DNA of 64,000 nt from G963662905 sp963662905 (GTDB lineage: Bacteria > Bacteroidota > Bacteroidia > Bacteroidales > WRLA01). Numbering within the stretch: position 1 is the stretch's first letter; each line of letters begins with the position of its first letter. The position numbers were made by a program, and so were the translations under genes. Below, piece after piece: positions 1-9,324 of this stretch. The notes under the pieces were generated by a model. The model did not search any database and had not been told where the DNA came from. It saw nothing but the letters and a program-made list of their open reading frames with translations. The stretch spans positions 1,798,001 to 1,862,000 of the forward strand of contig CAXXFD010000003.1 in NCBI GenBank assembly GCA_963662905.2. The letters run 5' to 3'.

Positions 1-298
1 ACAGCAGAAATTGTGCGCTGACGAACACATGCCGTTTATTTTACTGAGGACTTAAGCTTTTAAGAACAATGATTACTATTCCTAACTTATAAAACTCATA
101 AAAACCAATTATACAGTAGGGTAAAATTTACTATGGGACAAAAAAACTAAAACAATTTAAATTTTTATAAAAATTTGATTCCCAACACACAAAGCAATAC
201 TGCACAAGAGCAATCAAGGCAAAATATTAATCAAAAAATTAACTTAGAACCAATCTATTGGCATATTTGTTGATTAAACGCATGCAAAAAATAGTAAT
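1..298. other. AT-rich leader without a recognisable gene
   Basis: No open frame with coding character is visible on either strand. A short ATG frame begins at 282 and stops after six codons, just across the start of the next gene. The stretch probably holds the promoter of the barrel gene at 299. No clear TAnnTTTG element or terminator was found. Confidence 0.5.
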
Positions 299-982
299 AT
301 GAGCAAATGGACAGGCATACTTATCATATTCTCCGCATTAATTGCCGGGCAAACGATTCAGGCACAAGATCAAGATAACAAGCAACACGAAAAGAAAGAG
401 ACCCAATATCTTTTTAGCGGCAAAAACGATATAAATGTATCCGGTTTTGGAGCACCCATATTTGAGTTCTCGTCTGCACAGGGCAATTTTGCATTTGGTG
501 CAGGAGGCGGTGGAGCAGTATTGTTTAACAAGCGCTTTTATATTGGTGGCTACGGTATTGGCATGATGAGCATGAATGAACTCGACTTCAAAATCCACAG
601 CATCCACGGAACTATTTTATATCCGCACCTGCTCTTCGGGCATGGTGGTTTCTGGCTCGGTTACATACATAATCCGGAAAATGTTGTCCATTTTTCCCTG
701 AGCACAAAAATTGGTTTCGGAGGGATCAGTTATACCAATGATTTATGGACTCATTGGTACGACGAATCAGATTGGGGCTATGATCAGGTTTTTGTCTTAA
801 CGCCTCAGGCCGAAGTGGAAGTAAATCTATTGAAATGGTTTAAAATAAATGCCGGATTGGGATACAGGCTTGTTAGCGGAATTGATAACGAATTCAAAGA
901 CAGCGAAGGAAACCCCGCAATCTCCAATAACGACATGAGCAGCATTCAAGGCAGCCTTAGTTTTATTTTTGGATGGTTTTAA
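299..982 (+). CDS. Small outer-membrane beta-barrel protein, function unknown
   Basis: A 227-residue protein with a cleavable signal peptide (hydrophobic to about residue 20, ending AGQTIQAQ). The mature part opens with a charged Gln/Asp/Lys linker, followed by alternating hydrophobic/polar strands rich in Gly, Phe, Trp and Tyr. It ends in Phe-Gly-Trp-Phe, an aromatic terminus typical of outer-membrane barrels. The size suits an 8- or 10-strand barrel. I do not recognise a named family. It stands alone, with about 110 bp to the next gene on the same strand, and no substrate or partner can be inferred. Confidence 0.7.
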   Translation: MSKWTGILIIFSALIAGQTIQAQDQDNKQHEKKETQYLFSGKNDINVSGFGAPIFEFSSAQGNFAFGAGGGGAVLFNKRFYIGGYGIGMMSMNELDFKIHSIHGTILYPHLLFGHGGFWLGYIHNPENVVHFSLSTKIGFGGISYTNDLWTHWYDESDWGYDQVFVLTPQAEVEVNLLKWFKINAGLGYRLVSGIDNEFKDSEGNPAISNNDMSSIQGSLSFIFGWF

Positions 983-1094
983 CTCATAATCAACTTATTG
1001 CAAATAATTTCAAAAAAAATCAATATCCCGGTAGGGGTAAATAAAACTCAGTGTGTCATACAGGCATAGAAACAAAACAGTACTATATAAAACT

Positions 1095-3446
1095 ATGAAA
1101 AAACTAATCATTTTTCTGTCGTATTTATTCCTGACGCAAAACCTGCTTTGGGCTGATAATGACAGCCCGGAGAAAAAAATAAGGCATACAATCAGCGGGC
1201 ATATTGAAGATGCAAACAGTGGCGAAATGCTGATTGGCGCAACAGTTTTTGTAAAAGAGCTACAGACGGGTACAGTAACCAATGTGTATGGCTTTTACAG
1301 CCTAAGCGTGGAACCCGGCGAATATACATTAGTGTATTCCTATATTGGTTTTGAGAAAATCGAGAAGAACATCAAACTCGATAAGGACAAAACCATTAAT
1401 ATGCGTCTGAAGCCCTCGCACGAAACGCTTGAAGAGGTAATTATCCAGGGCAAAGCCTCGGACCGCAACATAAAAGACCCGGAAATGAGCAGTGTGGTTT
1501 TGGATTCAAAAAAAATCAATCAAATCCCTGCTTTGATGGGCGAAGTGGATATCATCAAAGCATTCCAACTGCTGCCGGGAGTTCAGGCGACAAGCGAAGG
1601 CTCTTCCGGTTTCAGTGTGCGTGGCGGATCTCCGGATCAGAACCTGATTATCCTGGATGAAGCGCCTGTGTATAATGCTTCTCATATGCTGGGATTTTTC
1701 AGCGTTTTCAATAATGACGCCATCAAAGATGTGAAACTCTACAAAGGAGATATTCCCGCGCAATATGGCGGAAGGCTCTCATCACTGATGGACATCCACA
1801 TGAAAGAAGGAAACAATAAAAACTTTCATGGAACAGGCGGCATTGGCCTTATTTCGAGCCGTCTGACACTGGAAGGGCCGATAGTGCGCGATAAAACTTC
1901 ATTTTTGCTCAGTGGACGCCGCACCTACGCAGATTTATTTTTGCCGCTGGCATCTGATGAAGACATCAAAGATAATGTGCTGCATTTCTACGACATCAAC
2001 GCCAAAGTGAACCACATTATCAATGAAAACAACCGGATATTTATCAGTGGCTACCTGGGTCGCGATGTGTTTGAAAACAAATTTGCCCGTCTGGCTTTTG
2101 GCAACCAAACGGCGACAATCCGTTGGAACCATCTCTTTTCCAAGAAAATATTTGCAAACTTCACCGGAGTTTACACCAACTATGATTATGAAATCGGTTC
2201 TGAGATGCAACGAGCCAATTCTTTTAACTGGATATCCAACATGAAAGAATACGGCCTGAAAGCCGATTTTACCTGGTTTCTCAACCCCGACAACACATTG
2301 CGCTTTGGAGCTTCAACTTCCTATCATGATTTTTATCCCGGCATGGCGGAAGGCGTTGGTGATCAATCCTTTTTTGACCGCTACGAAGTGCCCAGCACTT
2401 ATGCTTTGGAAAACGCTGTTTATATGAGCAATGAGCAAAATATCGGCGAACGTTTGTCACTTCGCTACGGACTGAGACTAAGTGTTTTCCAGAATGTTGG
2501 GCCTGGAACCGTTTATAATCTGGATGAACATTATAATGTAGTAGATTCCACCGTTTATTCAAGTGGCGATTTTTACAACACTTATGCGGTACTTCAGCCC
2601 CGTTTGGGACTTAATTATTTATTAAACGAATACAGCAGCCTGAAAGCAACTTACAGCCGCACCGCTCAGTATGTGCAGCTGGCGCAAAAATCTGCTTCAG
2701 GCACACCGCTTGACATCTGGTTTCCTGCCAGCCCCAATGTTAAGCCGCAAATCGCCGATATTTACGCAATGGGTTATTTCAGGAATTTTCAAAACAATGT
2801 TATTGAAGCCAGTGTCGAAGCCTATTATAAAGACATGCAAAACTCCATTGATTTCCGCGATCATGCCGACCTGCTGCTAAACCAGGAAATGGAAAAAGAA
2901 CTGCGTTTTGGAAAATCATGGTCATACGGCCTTGAAGTACTGCTCCGCAAAAACAAGGGGAAACTCACCGGATGGATCGGATACACCTATTCGCGCACAA
3001 AGCGCAAATTTAAGGACATCAACAATGGAGAAACCTACAATTCTCCTTATGACAAGCCACATGAGCTCACCATTGTTATGAATTACGAAATCAGTCCGCG
3101 TTTGAGTTTTTCTGCCAACTGGATATATTCAACAGGTGCTCCGGTCACTTTTCCTTCGGGCAAAGCAATGTATGGAAATAAAATCATCTCCATTTACACC
3201 GAACGCAATGCCTACCGAATGCCCGACTATCATCGGCTCGATCTGGCGCTCACACTGCAGGAAAAGAAAAAAGCAGGAAGAAAATGGCATCACAGCTGGA
3301 CTTTCTCCCTCTATAATGCTTACGGAAGAAAAAATGCCTGGGCCATCAATTTTGTTGAAGACGAAAACAATCCCGAAATTGTTTATGCAGAAAAAACCTA
3401 TTTGTTTGGTATAATCCCTTCAGTAACCTTTAACTTTAATTTCTAA
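1095..3446 (+). CDS. TonB-dependent receptor with N-terminal carboxypeptidase-regulatory domain
   Basis: Outer-membrane active transporter. The ATG at 1095 is preferred over an in-frame ATG at 1053 because it begins a normal signal peptide (MKKLIIFLSYLF..., cleaved after LWA) and leaves 783 residues. The mature protein starts with a CarboxypepD_reg-like beta-sandwich (HTISGHIEDANSGEMLIGAT), then a TonB plug with FSVRGGSPDQNLIILDEAP and YGGRLSSLMDI, then a long 22-strand-type barrel ending in Phe-Asn-Phe-Asn-Phe. The DUF4249 lipoprotein gene follows after 3 bp, so the two form a receptor/surface-lipoprotein pair. DUF4249 pairs are common in Bacteroidota, but their ligand is not known from sequence. 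No anti-sigma/sigma pair lies next to it. Confidence 0.9.
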   Translation: MKKLIIFLSYLFLTQNLLWADNDSPEKKIRHTISGHIEDANSGEMLIGATVFVKELQTGTVTNVYGFYSLSVEPGEYTLVYSYIGFEKIEKNIKLDKDKTINMRLKPSHETLEEVIIQGKASDRNIKDPEMSSVVLDSKKINQIPALMGEVDIIKAFQLLPGVQATSEGSSGFSVRGGSPDQNLIILDEAPVYNASHMLGFFSVFNNDAIKDVKLYKGDIPAQYGGRLSSLMDIHMKEGNNKNFHGTGGIGLISSRLTLEGPIVRDKTSFLLSGRRTYADLFLPLASDEDIKDNVLHFYDINAKVNHIINENNRIFISGYLGRDVFENKFARLAFGNQTATIRWNHLFSKKIFANFTGVYTNYDYEIGSEMQRANSFNWISNMKEYGLKADFTWFLNPDNTLRFGASTSYHDFYPGMAEGVGDQSFFDRYEVPSTYALENAVYMSNEQNIGERLSLRYGLRLSVFQNVGPGTVYNLDEHYNVVDSTVYSSGDFYNTYAVLQPRLGLNYLLNEYSSLKATYSRTAQYVQLAQKSASGTPLDIWFPASPNVKPQIADIYAMGYFRNFQNNVIEASVEAYYKDMQNSIDFRDHADLLLNQEMEKELRFGKSWSYGLEVLLRKNKGKLTGWIGYTYSRTKRKFKDINNGETYNSPYDKPHELTIVMNYEISPRLSFSANWIYSTGAPVTFPSGKAMYGNKIISIYTERNAYRMPDYHRLDLALTLQEKKKAGRKWHHSWTFSLYNAYGRKNAWAINFVEDENNPEIVYAEKTYLFGIIPSVTFNFNF

Positions 3447-3449
3447 GCG

Positions 3450-4286
3450 ATGAAAACCCAATACTTTATAATACTTGCACTTTTTGTAGCTTTTGCCGGC
3501 TGCACCGAAAAAATGGACATCGACCTCAATACGACCAATGAAAGATTGGTGATTGAAGGTAACATCACTTCTGACGACACCACCCAATATATCAAGCTGA
3601 CCCATTCCACCGGATTTTATTATGCGGATCAACCTCCGGCAGTGCAAAATGCAGTGGTAACTGTAAATGACGGCAGCCGGGACATTGTTTTTAAAGAAGT
3701 TTCTCCGGGACTTTATGCCAGCCCGGGCAAAATGAAAGGCGACACACTAAAGTCCTACACTTTGGACATCAGGCTGGAAAAGGATATAAACGGCAGCAGC
3801 AATTACACCGCGCAATCAGCAATGCCAAGTGTTATCAGCGAGGGATATATTGAAATTGAATATCATGATGACTGGCTCGATGGGATATGGGAAGTACAAC
3901 TTTTTGCCCAGGATCCACCAACGGAAAATTTTTACCTTTTCCGCTCCCTGCAAAATGGAGTGATGGTCACCGACAGCATTACCGAATGGATCATATCCGA
4001 AGACCGCTTTTATAACGGAGGCTTCACAAATGGCGTTGGCGTTGCATATTTCAACCGAAAAGAAGGACAGGAACTCAAAAAAGGGGATACAGTAACGGTA
4101 ATAATGTCGGGAATTACCGAAGAATATTACTATTTTATTAAAGAAGTAAAAGAAGAAGCTTTTGGCCAGAACCCCATGTTCAGCGGACCGCCGGCAAATG
4201 TAAGCAGCAATATCAACAATGGGGGCATCGGTTTTTTTGCAGCTTATTCGAATGTATATTTCACTACTGTTTATCAGGGGGAATAG
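3450..4286 (+). CDS. DUF4249 family surface lipoprotein
   Basis: A 278-residue lipoprotein: hydrophobic leader followed by a lipobox with the lipidated Cys near residue 18 (VAFAGC). The mature part starts with a short beta domain (residues about 30-80: LVIEGNITSDDTTQYIKLT, AVVTVNDG) as in DUF4249 proteins, which resembles the extracellular Ig-like start of that family. It begins 3 bp after the TonB receptor stop and is surely co-transcribed with it. By family analogy it is an outer-leaflet partner capping or feeding the receptor; that role is inference. A Lys/Glu-rich stretch around residue 230 is the only compositional oddity. Confidence 0.85.
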   Translation: MKTQYFIILALFVAFAGCTEKMDIDLNTTNERLVIEGNITSDDTTQYIKLTHSTGFYYADQPPAVQNAVVTVNDGSRDIVFKEVSPGLYASPGKMKGDTLKSYTLDIRLEKDINGSSNYTAQSAMPSVISEGYIEIEYHDDWLDGIWEVQLFAQDPPTENFYLFRSLQNGVMVTDSITEWIISEDRFYNGGFTNGVGVAYFNRKEGQELKKGDTVTVIMSGITEEYYYFIKEVKEEAFGQNPMFSGPPANVSSNINNGGIGFFAAYSNVYFTTVYQGE

Positions 4287-4367
4287 AAACCTTCAGGGGA
4301 ATCTATTAATGGCTAGTAATTTCATATCTTGCACAAGAAAATATTCACTACAAATTTGAAACAAGCC

Positions 4368-6743
4368 ATGAACCGGATAATTTGCGGCAGCATATTACTT
4401 CTTCTAATGTTGTTTTTCCCATGGATTATTTTCGCTCAAACAACAGGAAGTATCAGCGGAAAAGTAATAGATAATATCAGCCGGAGCCCGCTGCCGGGCG
4501 CTACTATTGTAATTTTGAACAGTGATCCTTTAAAAGGCACCAGCAGTGATGTGGATGGGAATTTCCAGCTTGACGGCGTCCCGTTGGGACGTATCAGCCT
4601 TAAAGTCAGTTTTTTGGGATACGAACCACTTTTTATCCGAAATTTAATGGTCAGTTCAGGGAAGCAATTGCGTCTGACTGCCGAGCTTCAGGAGAAAATC
4701 ATTGAGGCAGAAGCCGTCGAGATCAAAGCTAAAATGGCCAAAGAGAAACCACTGAACACAATGGCCAGTGTGAGTGCCCGCAGCTTTTCTGTTGAAGAAT
4801 CCAACCGTTATGCAGGCAGCCTGGGCGACCCCTCCCGTATGGCAGCCAATTATGCAGGCGTAATGACCATGAATGATTCCAGAAATGACATAATCATCAG
4901 GGGCAATACACCGGCCGGCCTGCTCTGGCGCCTCAATGGCATCGACATACCAAACCCAAACCATTTTGGCTCAATCGGAACAACAGGCGGACCGGTCAGT
5001 ATGCTCAACAATAACCTGCTCGACAATTCCGATTTTTTTACCAGCGCTTTTCCGGCAGAGTATGGAAATGCTGTTTCCGGCGTATTTGATTTGAATATGC
5101 GCTCGGGCAACCCCAATGAATTTGAATTTACAGGACAACTGGGGTTTAACGGCTTTGAGCTGGGTGCTGAAGGCCCTCTTGGAAAAAGAAACGGAAGCAG
5201 TTTTCTGGTCAATTACCGCTATTCCATGCCGGCTGTTTTTGATGTTCTGGGCTTTGATATAGGCACCGGAAGCTCTGTACCTTATTATCAGGACATAAGC
5301 TTTAAGGTGGATTTACAACTCAACCCCAAAGCAAAACTTAGCATTTTTGGCCTCGGAGGCAATTCAAACATCAAGCTCTACGGCAGCGAAAAAGAAGATG
5401 ATGAATTCAGCTTTGGGCTCACAGGCACTGACACTGATTTTGAATCCGACATGGGAATTGCAGGCATTAAACTCACCAACTTCCTGAACAAAAATACTCG
5501 GCTGGAAAGTTTTGTTTCGGTGCAAACTGCAATGAGCAGCACAAAAATTGACTCCCTGCGCAAAGAGAACCTGAAAGAAAAATATCCTTTTTTCAGAGAT
5601 AAAAAACGCGAAAACAAAATTGTTGCCGGCACTGAGCTAAGCCGTAAAATCAATTCCAAAAACAATTTCAAAACAGGCTTGGAAGCCGAAATATATTTTG
5701 TAGATTTTATTGACAGTGTGTACAAACATGAGGACAAAGCCTTTGAAACACGAAATGATTTCAATGGAAATATGACTCTTCTTCAGGCTTTTATGCAATG
5801 GCAGCACCACTTTAGCGATAAACTTATTTTAAACAGCGGGATCCATTTCCAGCAGTTTACACTCAATGCGTCCAATGCCATTGAGCCGCGCGCCGGCATA
5901 AAATGGATTTTCCATCCGAATATGTCACTAAACTTTGGATTTGGGATGCACAGCATGCTTCAACCCCATATGTATTATTTTTACGAAACACATTTGCCCG
6001 ACAGAACAATCATACAAACAAATAAAGATATGGGATTCAGCCGCAGTTTGCAGAATGTACTTGGCTACGATTACCTCATCACGGAAAACTTCAGGCTAAA
6101 AATAGAAACTTATTACCAATACCTCTATGACATCCCGGTTAAAGAAAACTTTCCTGAATTTAGCATGTTAAACGAAGGAAGCTATTTTGCATTCGATCTG
6201 CAGGACAGCCTTGTAAACCAAGGAACAGGCCACAATTACGGCATCGAATTTACGCTCGAAAAATTCTTTTCCGAAGGTTATTATTTTTTGGCCACAGCAT
6301 CTTTGTTCAATTCGAAATACAGAGGATATGATGACATCCTGAGAAATACCGTTTATAACGGCAATTTTGTGCTGAACCTGTTGGGAGGCTATGAATTCAG
6401 GATTGGAGAAAACAATTTCCTGGCCATTGACCTGAAAACTGTTTGGGCCGGCGGAACCCGATATACCCCGATTGATCTGGAAAAATCCATCAAAGAAAAC
6501 CAAACGGAATACGATTACAGCCAGGCCAACAGCCTGAAACATGATGATTATTTTAAACTCGATGCCCGGATCAGTTTTAAAATGAACGGAAATAAATTCA
6601 ATCAGGAATGGGCGCTTGACATAAAAAACCTGACCAATTACCAAAATATTTTTCAGGAAAGCTACGACCCGATAAGCGGCGCAATCAAAACAGATTACCA
6701 GCAGGGATTTTACCCTATGATACTATACAGGATTCAATTTTAA
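4368..6743 (+). CDS. TonB-dependent receptor, carboxypeptidase-regulatory-domain type
   Basis: A 791-residue receptor if started at ATG 4368 (MNRIICGSILLLLMLFFPW..., signal peptide cleaved after IFAQ). A TTG in frame at 4329 would only add a charged extension. Residues about 20-105 form a CarboxypepD_reg-like domain (GSISGKVIDNISRSPLPGAT). The plug follows, with NDIIIRGNTPAGLLWRLNG and FPAEYGNAVSGVFDLNMRSGNP, and the rest is barrel ending in aromatic-rich YRIQF. It lies 82 bp behind the DUF4249 gene and has no lipoprotein partner of its own. The substrate is unknown. No metal-ligand motif like that of the receptor at 16176 is seen. Confidence 0.88.
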   Translation: MNRIICGSILLLLMLFFPWIIFAQTTGSISGKVIDNISRSPLPGATIVILNSDPLKGTSSDVDGNFQLDGVPLGRISLKVSFLGYEPLFIRNLMVSSGKQLRLTAELQEKIIEAEAVEIKAKMAKEKPLNTMASVSARSFSVEESNRYAGSLGDPSRMAANYAGVMTMNDSRNDIIIRGNTPAGLLWRLNGIDIPNPNHFGSIGTTGGPVSMLNNNLLDNSDFFTSAFPAEYGNAVSGVFDLNMRSGNPNEFEFTGQLGFNGFELGAEGPLGKRNGSSFLVNYRYSMPAVFDVLGFDIGTGSSVPYYQDISFKVDLQLNPKAKLSIFGLGGNSNIKLYGSEKEDDEFSFGLTGTDTDFESDMGIAGIKLTNFLNKNTRLESFVSVQTAMSSTKIDSLRKENLKEKYPFFRDKKRENKIVAGTELSRKINSKNNFKTGLEAEIYFVDFIDSVYKHEDKAFETRNDFNGNMTLLQAFMQWQHHFSDKLILNSGIHFQQFTLNASNAIEPRAGIKWIFHPNMSLNFGFGMHSMLQPHMYYFYETHLPDRTIIQTNKDMGFSRSLQNVLGYDYLITENFRLKIETYYQYLYDIPVKENFPEFSMLNEGSYFAFDLQDSLVNQGTGHNYGIEFTLEKFFSEGYYFLATASLFNSKYRGYDDILRNTVYNGNFVLNLLGGYEFRIGENNFLAIDLKTVWAGGTRYTPIDLEKSIKENQTEYDYSQANSLKHDDYFKLDARISFKMNGNKFNQEWALDIKNLTNYQNIFQESYDPISGAIKTDYQQGFYPMILYRIQF

Positions 6744-6800
6744 CAGAGGACAAACAATAAGTTTACGCTCGCAAAATTTCCCGATTGCCAAATTGAAAGC

Positions 6801-6820
6801 TGAAAAGCATATCTTTTTCA
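6801..6820. promoter_or_regulatory. Imperfect palindrome upstream of the metal ABC importer
   Basis: TGAAAAGCATATCTTTTTCA is a 20-bp dyad with 8 of 10 pairs matching. It lies 26 bp upstream of a TAnnTTTG element and 57 bp before the start codon at 6877, a position suited to an operator for a metal-responsive repressor. It does not match the enterobacterial Zur consensus that I know, so the regulator is unassigned. Confidence 0.3.
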
Positions 6821-6845
6821 AATACATTTTGCAACAAAAATGAAT

Positions 6846-6853
6846 TATCTTTG
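6846..6853 (+). promoter_or_regulatory. Bacteroidota-type -7 element (TATCTTTG)
   Basis: Matches TAnnTTTG, the -7 consensus of the Bacteroidota primary sigma factor, 24 nt before the substrate-binding-protein start. A TTTG occurs at 6828-6831, but the 14-nt spacer is shorter than the usual 19-21 nt, so only the -7 half is supported. Confidence 0.4.
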
Positions 6854-6876
6854 TTAGTGGATGCAAATACTCTGAC

Positions 6877-7731
6877 ATGAAAAAACTCTTTGTTTTTGCT
6901 GCAATTACGCTTCTTTTCTCGGCCTGCCGGATGCAAAAATCTGATAAAGAAATGATTACTGTTAGCGTCCTTCCCCAAAAATATTTTATTGAAGCCATTG
7001 CCGGAAACGACTTCGACATAAATGTAATGGTCCCTTCCGGAGCTAGCCCCGCAAGTTACGAGCCTTCACCGGAACAGATGCTCAAACTACAATCGTCTCC
7101 ATTGTATTTCCGAATAGGTCATATCGGTTTTGAAAAAGCCTGGATGAAAAATATCAGCAGCAATCATCCCGAAATGAAAATTATCGACCTTTCGCAAGGG
7201 CTCGACCTGATCGAAATCCCCACCGAAAAACATGGCGATCATTACCACTATGGCGTTGACCCGCATATCTGGCTATCGCCCAGGCTCGTGAAAGAATTCA
7301 GTCCGAAAATCCTTGCTGCCCTTTCCGAACTAAAAAAAGAAAATTCGCAAAAGTATCAGGAGAATTACCAAAAACTCATCACCAAAATTGACTCTCTGGA
7401 TACCCGGATAAAAGAATGGAGCGCAAAGGCGCACAACAAGAGCTTTTTGATTTTCCATCCGGTATTGACCTATTATGCACGGGATTACGGCTACGAACAA
7501 ATTCCTCTTGAGGTAGATGGAAAGGAACCCGGCCTGAAGCATATGAAAAAGATTGCCGATCAGGCGCAACAAAAAAATATTCGTAAAATTTTGGTGCAAA
7601 AGGAATTTGATATGCGCAACGCCAAAGTCACTGCCGAACAGATTGGGGGCAAGATTATCCAAATAGATCCACTATCCGAAAACTGGCCGGATAATATTAT
7701 TGATATCAGCAAAAAACTAGCACAGGAATAA
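6877..7731 (+). CDS. Zn/Mn ABC transporter substrate-binding lipoprotein (ZnuA/TroA family)
   Basis: A 284-residue cluster A-I (TroA-like) metal-binding protein anchored by lipidated Cys17 (TLLFSAC). It captures Zn2+ or Mn2+ in the periplasm for the ATPase and permease encoded next. Seen: the YEPSPEQM helix start, a His loop at 119-124 (HGDHYH), His130 in DPHIWLSP, His194 in IFHPVLTYYARDYG, and the C-terminal QIDPL segment carrying the fourth ligand. The first ligand of most ZnuA proteins, the His of PHxYEP, is Ala here (SPASYEP). The stop overlaps the ATPase start by 1 nt, so the genes are coupled. Zn versus Mn cannot be decided from sequence. Confidence 0.88.
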   Translation: MKKLFVFAAITLLFSACRMQKSDKEMITVSVLPQKYFIEAIAGNDFDINVMVPSGASPASYEPSPEQMLKLQSSPLYFRIGHIGFEKAWMKNISSNHPEMKIIDLSQGLDLIEIPTEKHGDHYHYGVDPHIWLSPRLVKEFSPKILAALSELKKENSQKYQENYQKLITKIDSLDTRIKEWSAKAHNKSFLIFHPVLTYYARDYGYEQIPLEVDGKEPGLKHMKKIADQAQQKNIRKILVQKEFDMRNAKVTAEQIGGKIIQIDPLSENWPDNIIDISKKLAQE

Positions 7732-8474
7732 TGGAAGAAGAAATTTTATTAAGCCTGAAAAATGTGGATGCCGGTTACGAGGGCAAAACGGTGATCAAGG
7801 ATGTGAATTTCGACATTCATGCAAATGATTTTATTGGGATTATCGGGCCAAACGGAGGGGGCAAAACGACGCTGCTCAAAGTAATGCTTGGCATCATTAA
7901 ACCAATGAATGGTGAAATCAAAAAAAACCCGGCTATTGGCACACCCGGTTATCTGCCTCAATACACCAATATTGACAAACGTTTCCCCGTTTCACCGCTG
8001 GAAGTAGTTTTGAGCGGGCTTCTACAACCCGGACATCTGCAATGGCGCTACAGCAAAGAAGAAAAACAAAAGGCACATCAGCTTTTGAAAAGAGCCGGTT
8101 TGGCAGAAATTGCCATCAAACCTTTAGGGAATTTATCAGGAGGACAAATCCAAAAGACCCTGCTTTGTCGTGCTTTGATCCGCGACCCCAAACTCCTGAT
8201 CCTCGATGAGCCCAATACTTATGTCGATAGCAGCTTTGAGGGAGAACTTTATGAAATGCTGCGTGCGCTCAATAAAAACATGGCCATTGTAATGGTAAGC
8301 CATGATGTGGGCACAATCTCGTCATACATTAAAAGTATTGCCTGCGTAAATCAGGAACTGCACTACCATCATTCCAATCAGATCAGCCAGGAACAGTTGA
8401 TGTCGTATAATTGCCCTATTGACCTAATTACCCACGGAACTGTTCCGCACCGCGTATTGAAAAAGCACGAATAA
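7731..8474 (+). CDS. Metal ABC transporter ATP-binding protein (ZnuC-like)
   Basis: A 247-residue cytoplasmic ATPase. Walker A (GPNGGGKTT) near residue 44, Q-loop (LPQYTNIDKRFP), signature LSGGQIQK, Walker B with catalytic Glu (LLILDEPNTYVD) and switch His (SHDVG) are all intact. It drives metal uptake by the neighbouring permease. The start codon overlaps the stop of the binding-protein gene by one base, and the permease gene starts one base after its stop. This is the compact three-gene arrangement of Zn/Mn importers. The middle gene being the ATPase (binding protein - ATPase - permease) is a common order in Bacteroidota. Confidence 0.92.
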   Translation: MEEEILLSLKNVDAGYEGKTVIKDVNFDIHANDFIGIIGPNGGGKTTLLKVMLGIIKPMNGEIKKNPAIGTPGYLPQYTNIDKRFPVSPLEVVLSGLLQPGHLQWRYSKEEKQKAHQLLKRAGLAEIAIKPLGNLSGGQIQKTLLCRALIRDPKLLILDEPNTYVDSSFEGELYEMLRALNKNMAIVMVSHDVGTISSYIKSIACVNQELHYHHSNQISQEQLMSYNCPIDLITHGTVPHRVLKKHE

Positions 8475-8475
8475 A

Positions 8476-9318
8476 ATGGAAATACTTGCACAACTGTTCA
8501 ATTACCAGTTTTTCGTAAATGCCGTTATTGCCAGCCTGCTCAGTTCGGTAATTTGTGGTATTGCAGGCACTTATATTGTTACACGGCGGATAGTTTTTAT
8601 CAGCGGAGGCATTACGCATGCTTCGTTTGGCGGGATTGGACTGGCTTTTTTCCTTGGCCTGAGCCCTATTCTTGGCGCTGCGGTTTTTGCAGTATTGACG
8701 GCTTTGGCCGTACAGTTTTTATCGCGAAAAGATGCCATTCGCCAGGATTCTGTAATCGGGATTTTGTGGAGCCTCGGAATGGCCATAGGAATCATTTTTA
8801 TTTTTCTGAGCCCGGGCTATACGCCCAACCTGATGAGCTATTTGTTTGGAAGCCTGCTCACTGTCAGCAGCACAGATTTAATCCTTATGGCCGCCCTTGC
8901 GGTGATTGTTTCCTTTTTCTTCATCCGCTTTTTGCGCATCATCCTCTTTATTTCTTTTGATGAAAGTTATGCCCGGACATCCGGAATTCCGGTTGACCTT
9001 TTTTCTGCATTACTGATGGTTCTGGTTTCGCTCACCATTGTGCTCAGCATCCGGACTGCCGGTATCATATTGGTTATCAGCCTTCTTACAATACCGCAAA
9101 CTACAGCCAACCTTTTCACCCATGATTTTAAAAAGATGATACTCTACTCTATAATTTTTAATATCATTGGAAGTTTGAGTGGATTGATGATCTCTTTTTG
9201 GCTGAACATTCCATCGGGAGCTTCCATTATCTTTTCCTTGGTACTCCTTTTCGGTATTGCCAAATTAATTGTATTTGCCGGCAGCAAAAGAAAAAATGGC
9301 ACAATTAATTTGAATTAA
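8476..9318 (+). CDS. Metal ABC transporter permease (ZnuB/TroC family, ABC-3)
   Basis: A 280-residue inner-membrane protein of the ABC-3 family with about eight transmembrane helices. The family segment GGITHASFGGIGLAFFLG near residues 42-60 and the coupling region around DESYARTSGIP are present. It forms the channel for the preceding ATPase and binding protein. Its TAA stop ends at 9318 and overlaps the first bases of the 8-bp target duplication of the IS66 element, so the insertion lies immediately behind an intact reading frame and does not damage it. Confidence 0.92.
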   Translation: MEILAQLFNYQFFVNAVIASLLSSVICGIAGTYIVTRRIVFISGGITHASFGGIGLAFFLGLSPILGAAVFAVLTALAVQFLSRKDAIRQDSVIGILWSLGMAIGIIFIFLSPGYTPNLMSYLFGSLLTVSSTDLILMAALAVIVSFFFIRFLRIILFISFDESYARTSGIPVDLFSALLMVLVSLTIVLSIRTAGIILVISLLTIPQTTANLFTHDFKKMILYSIIFNIIGSLSGLMISFWLNIPSGASIIFSLVLLFGIAKLIVFAGSKRKNGTINLN

Positions 9319-9324
9319 ACCATA
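9317..9324. repeat. Left 8-bp target-site duplication of the IS66 element
   Basis: AAACCATA directly abuts the left inverted repeat and recurs at 10970-10977 directly after the right one. Eight base pairs is the characteristic duplication of the IS66 family. The perfect match implies a fairly recent insertion. Confidence 0.92.
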
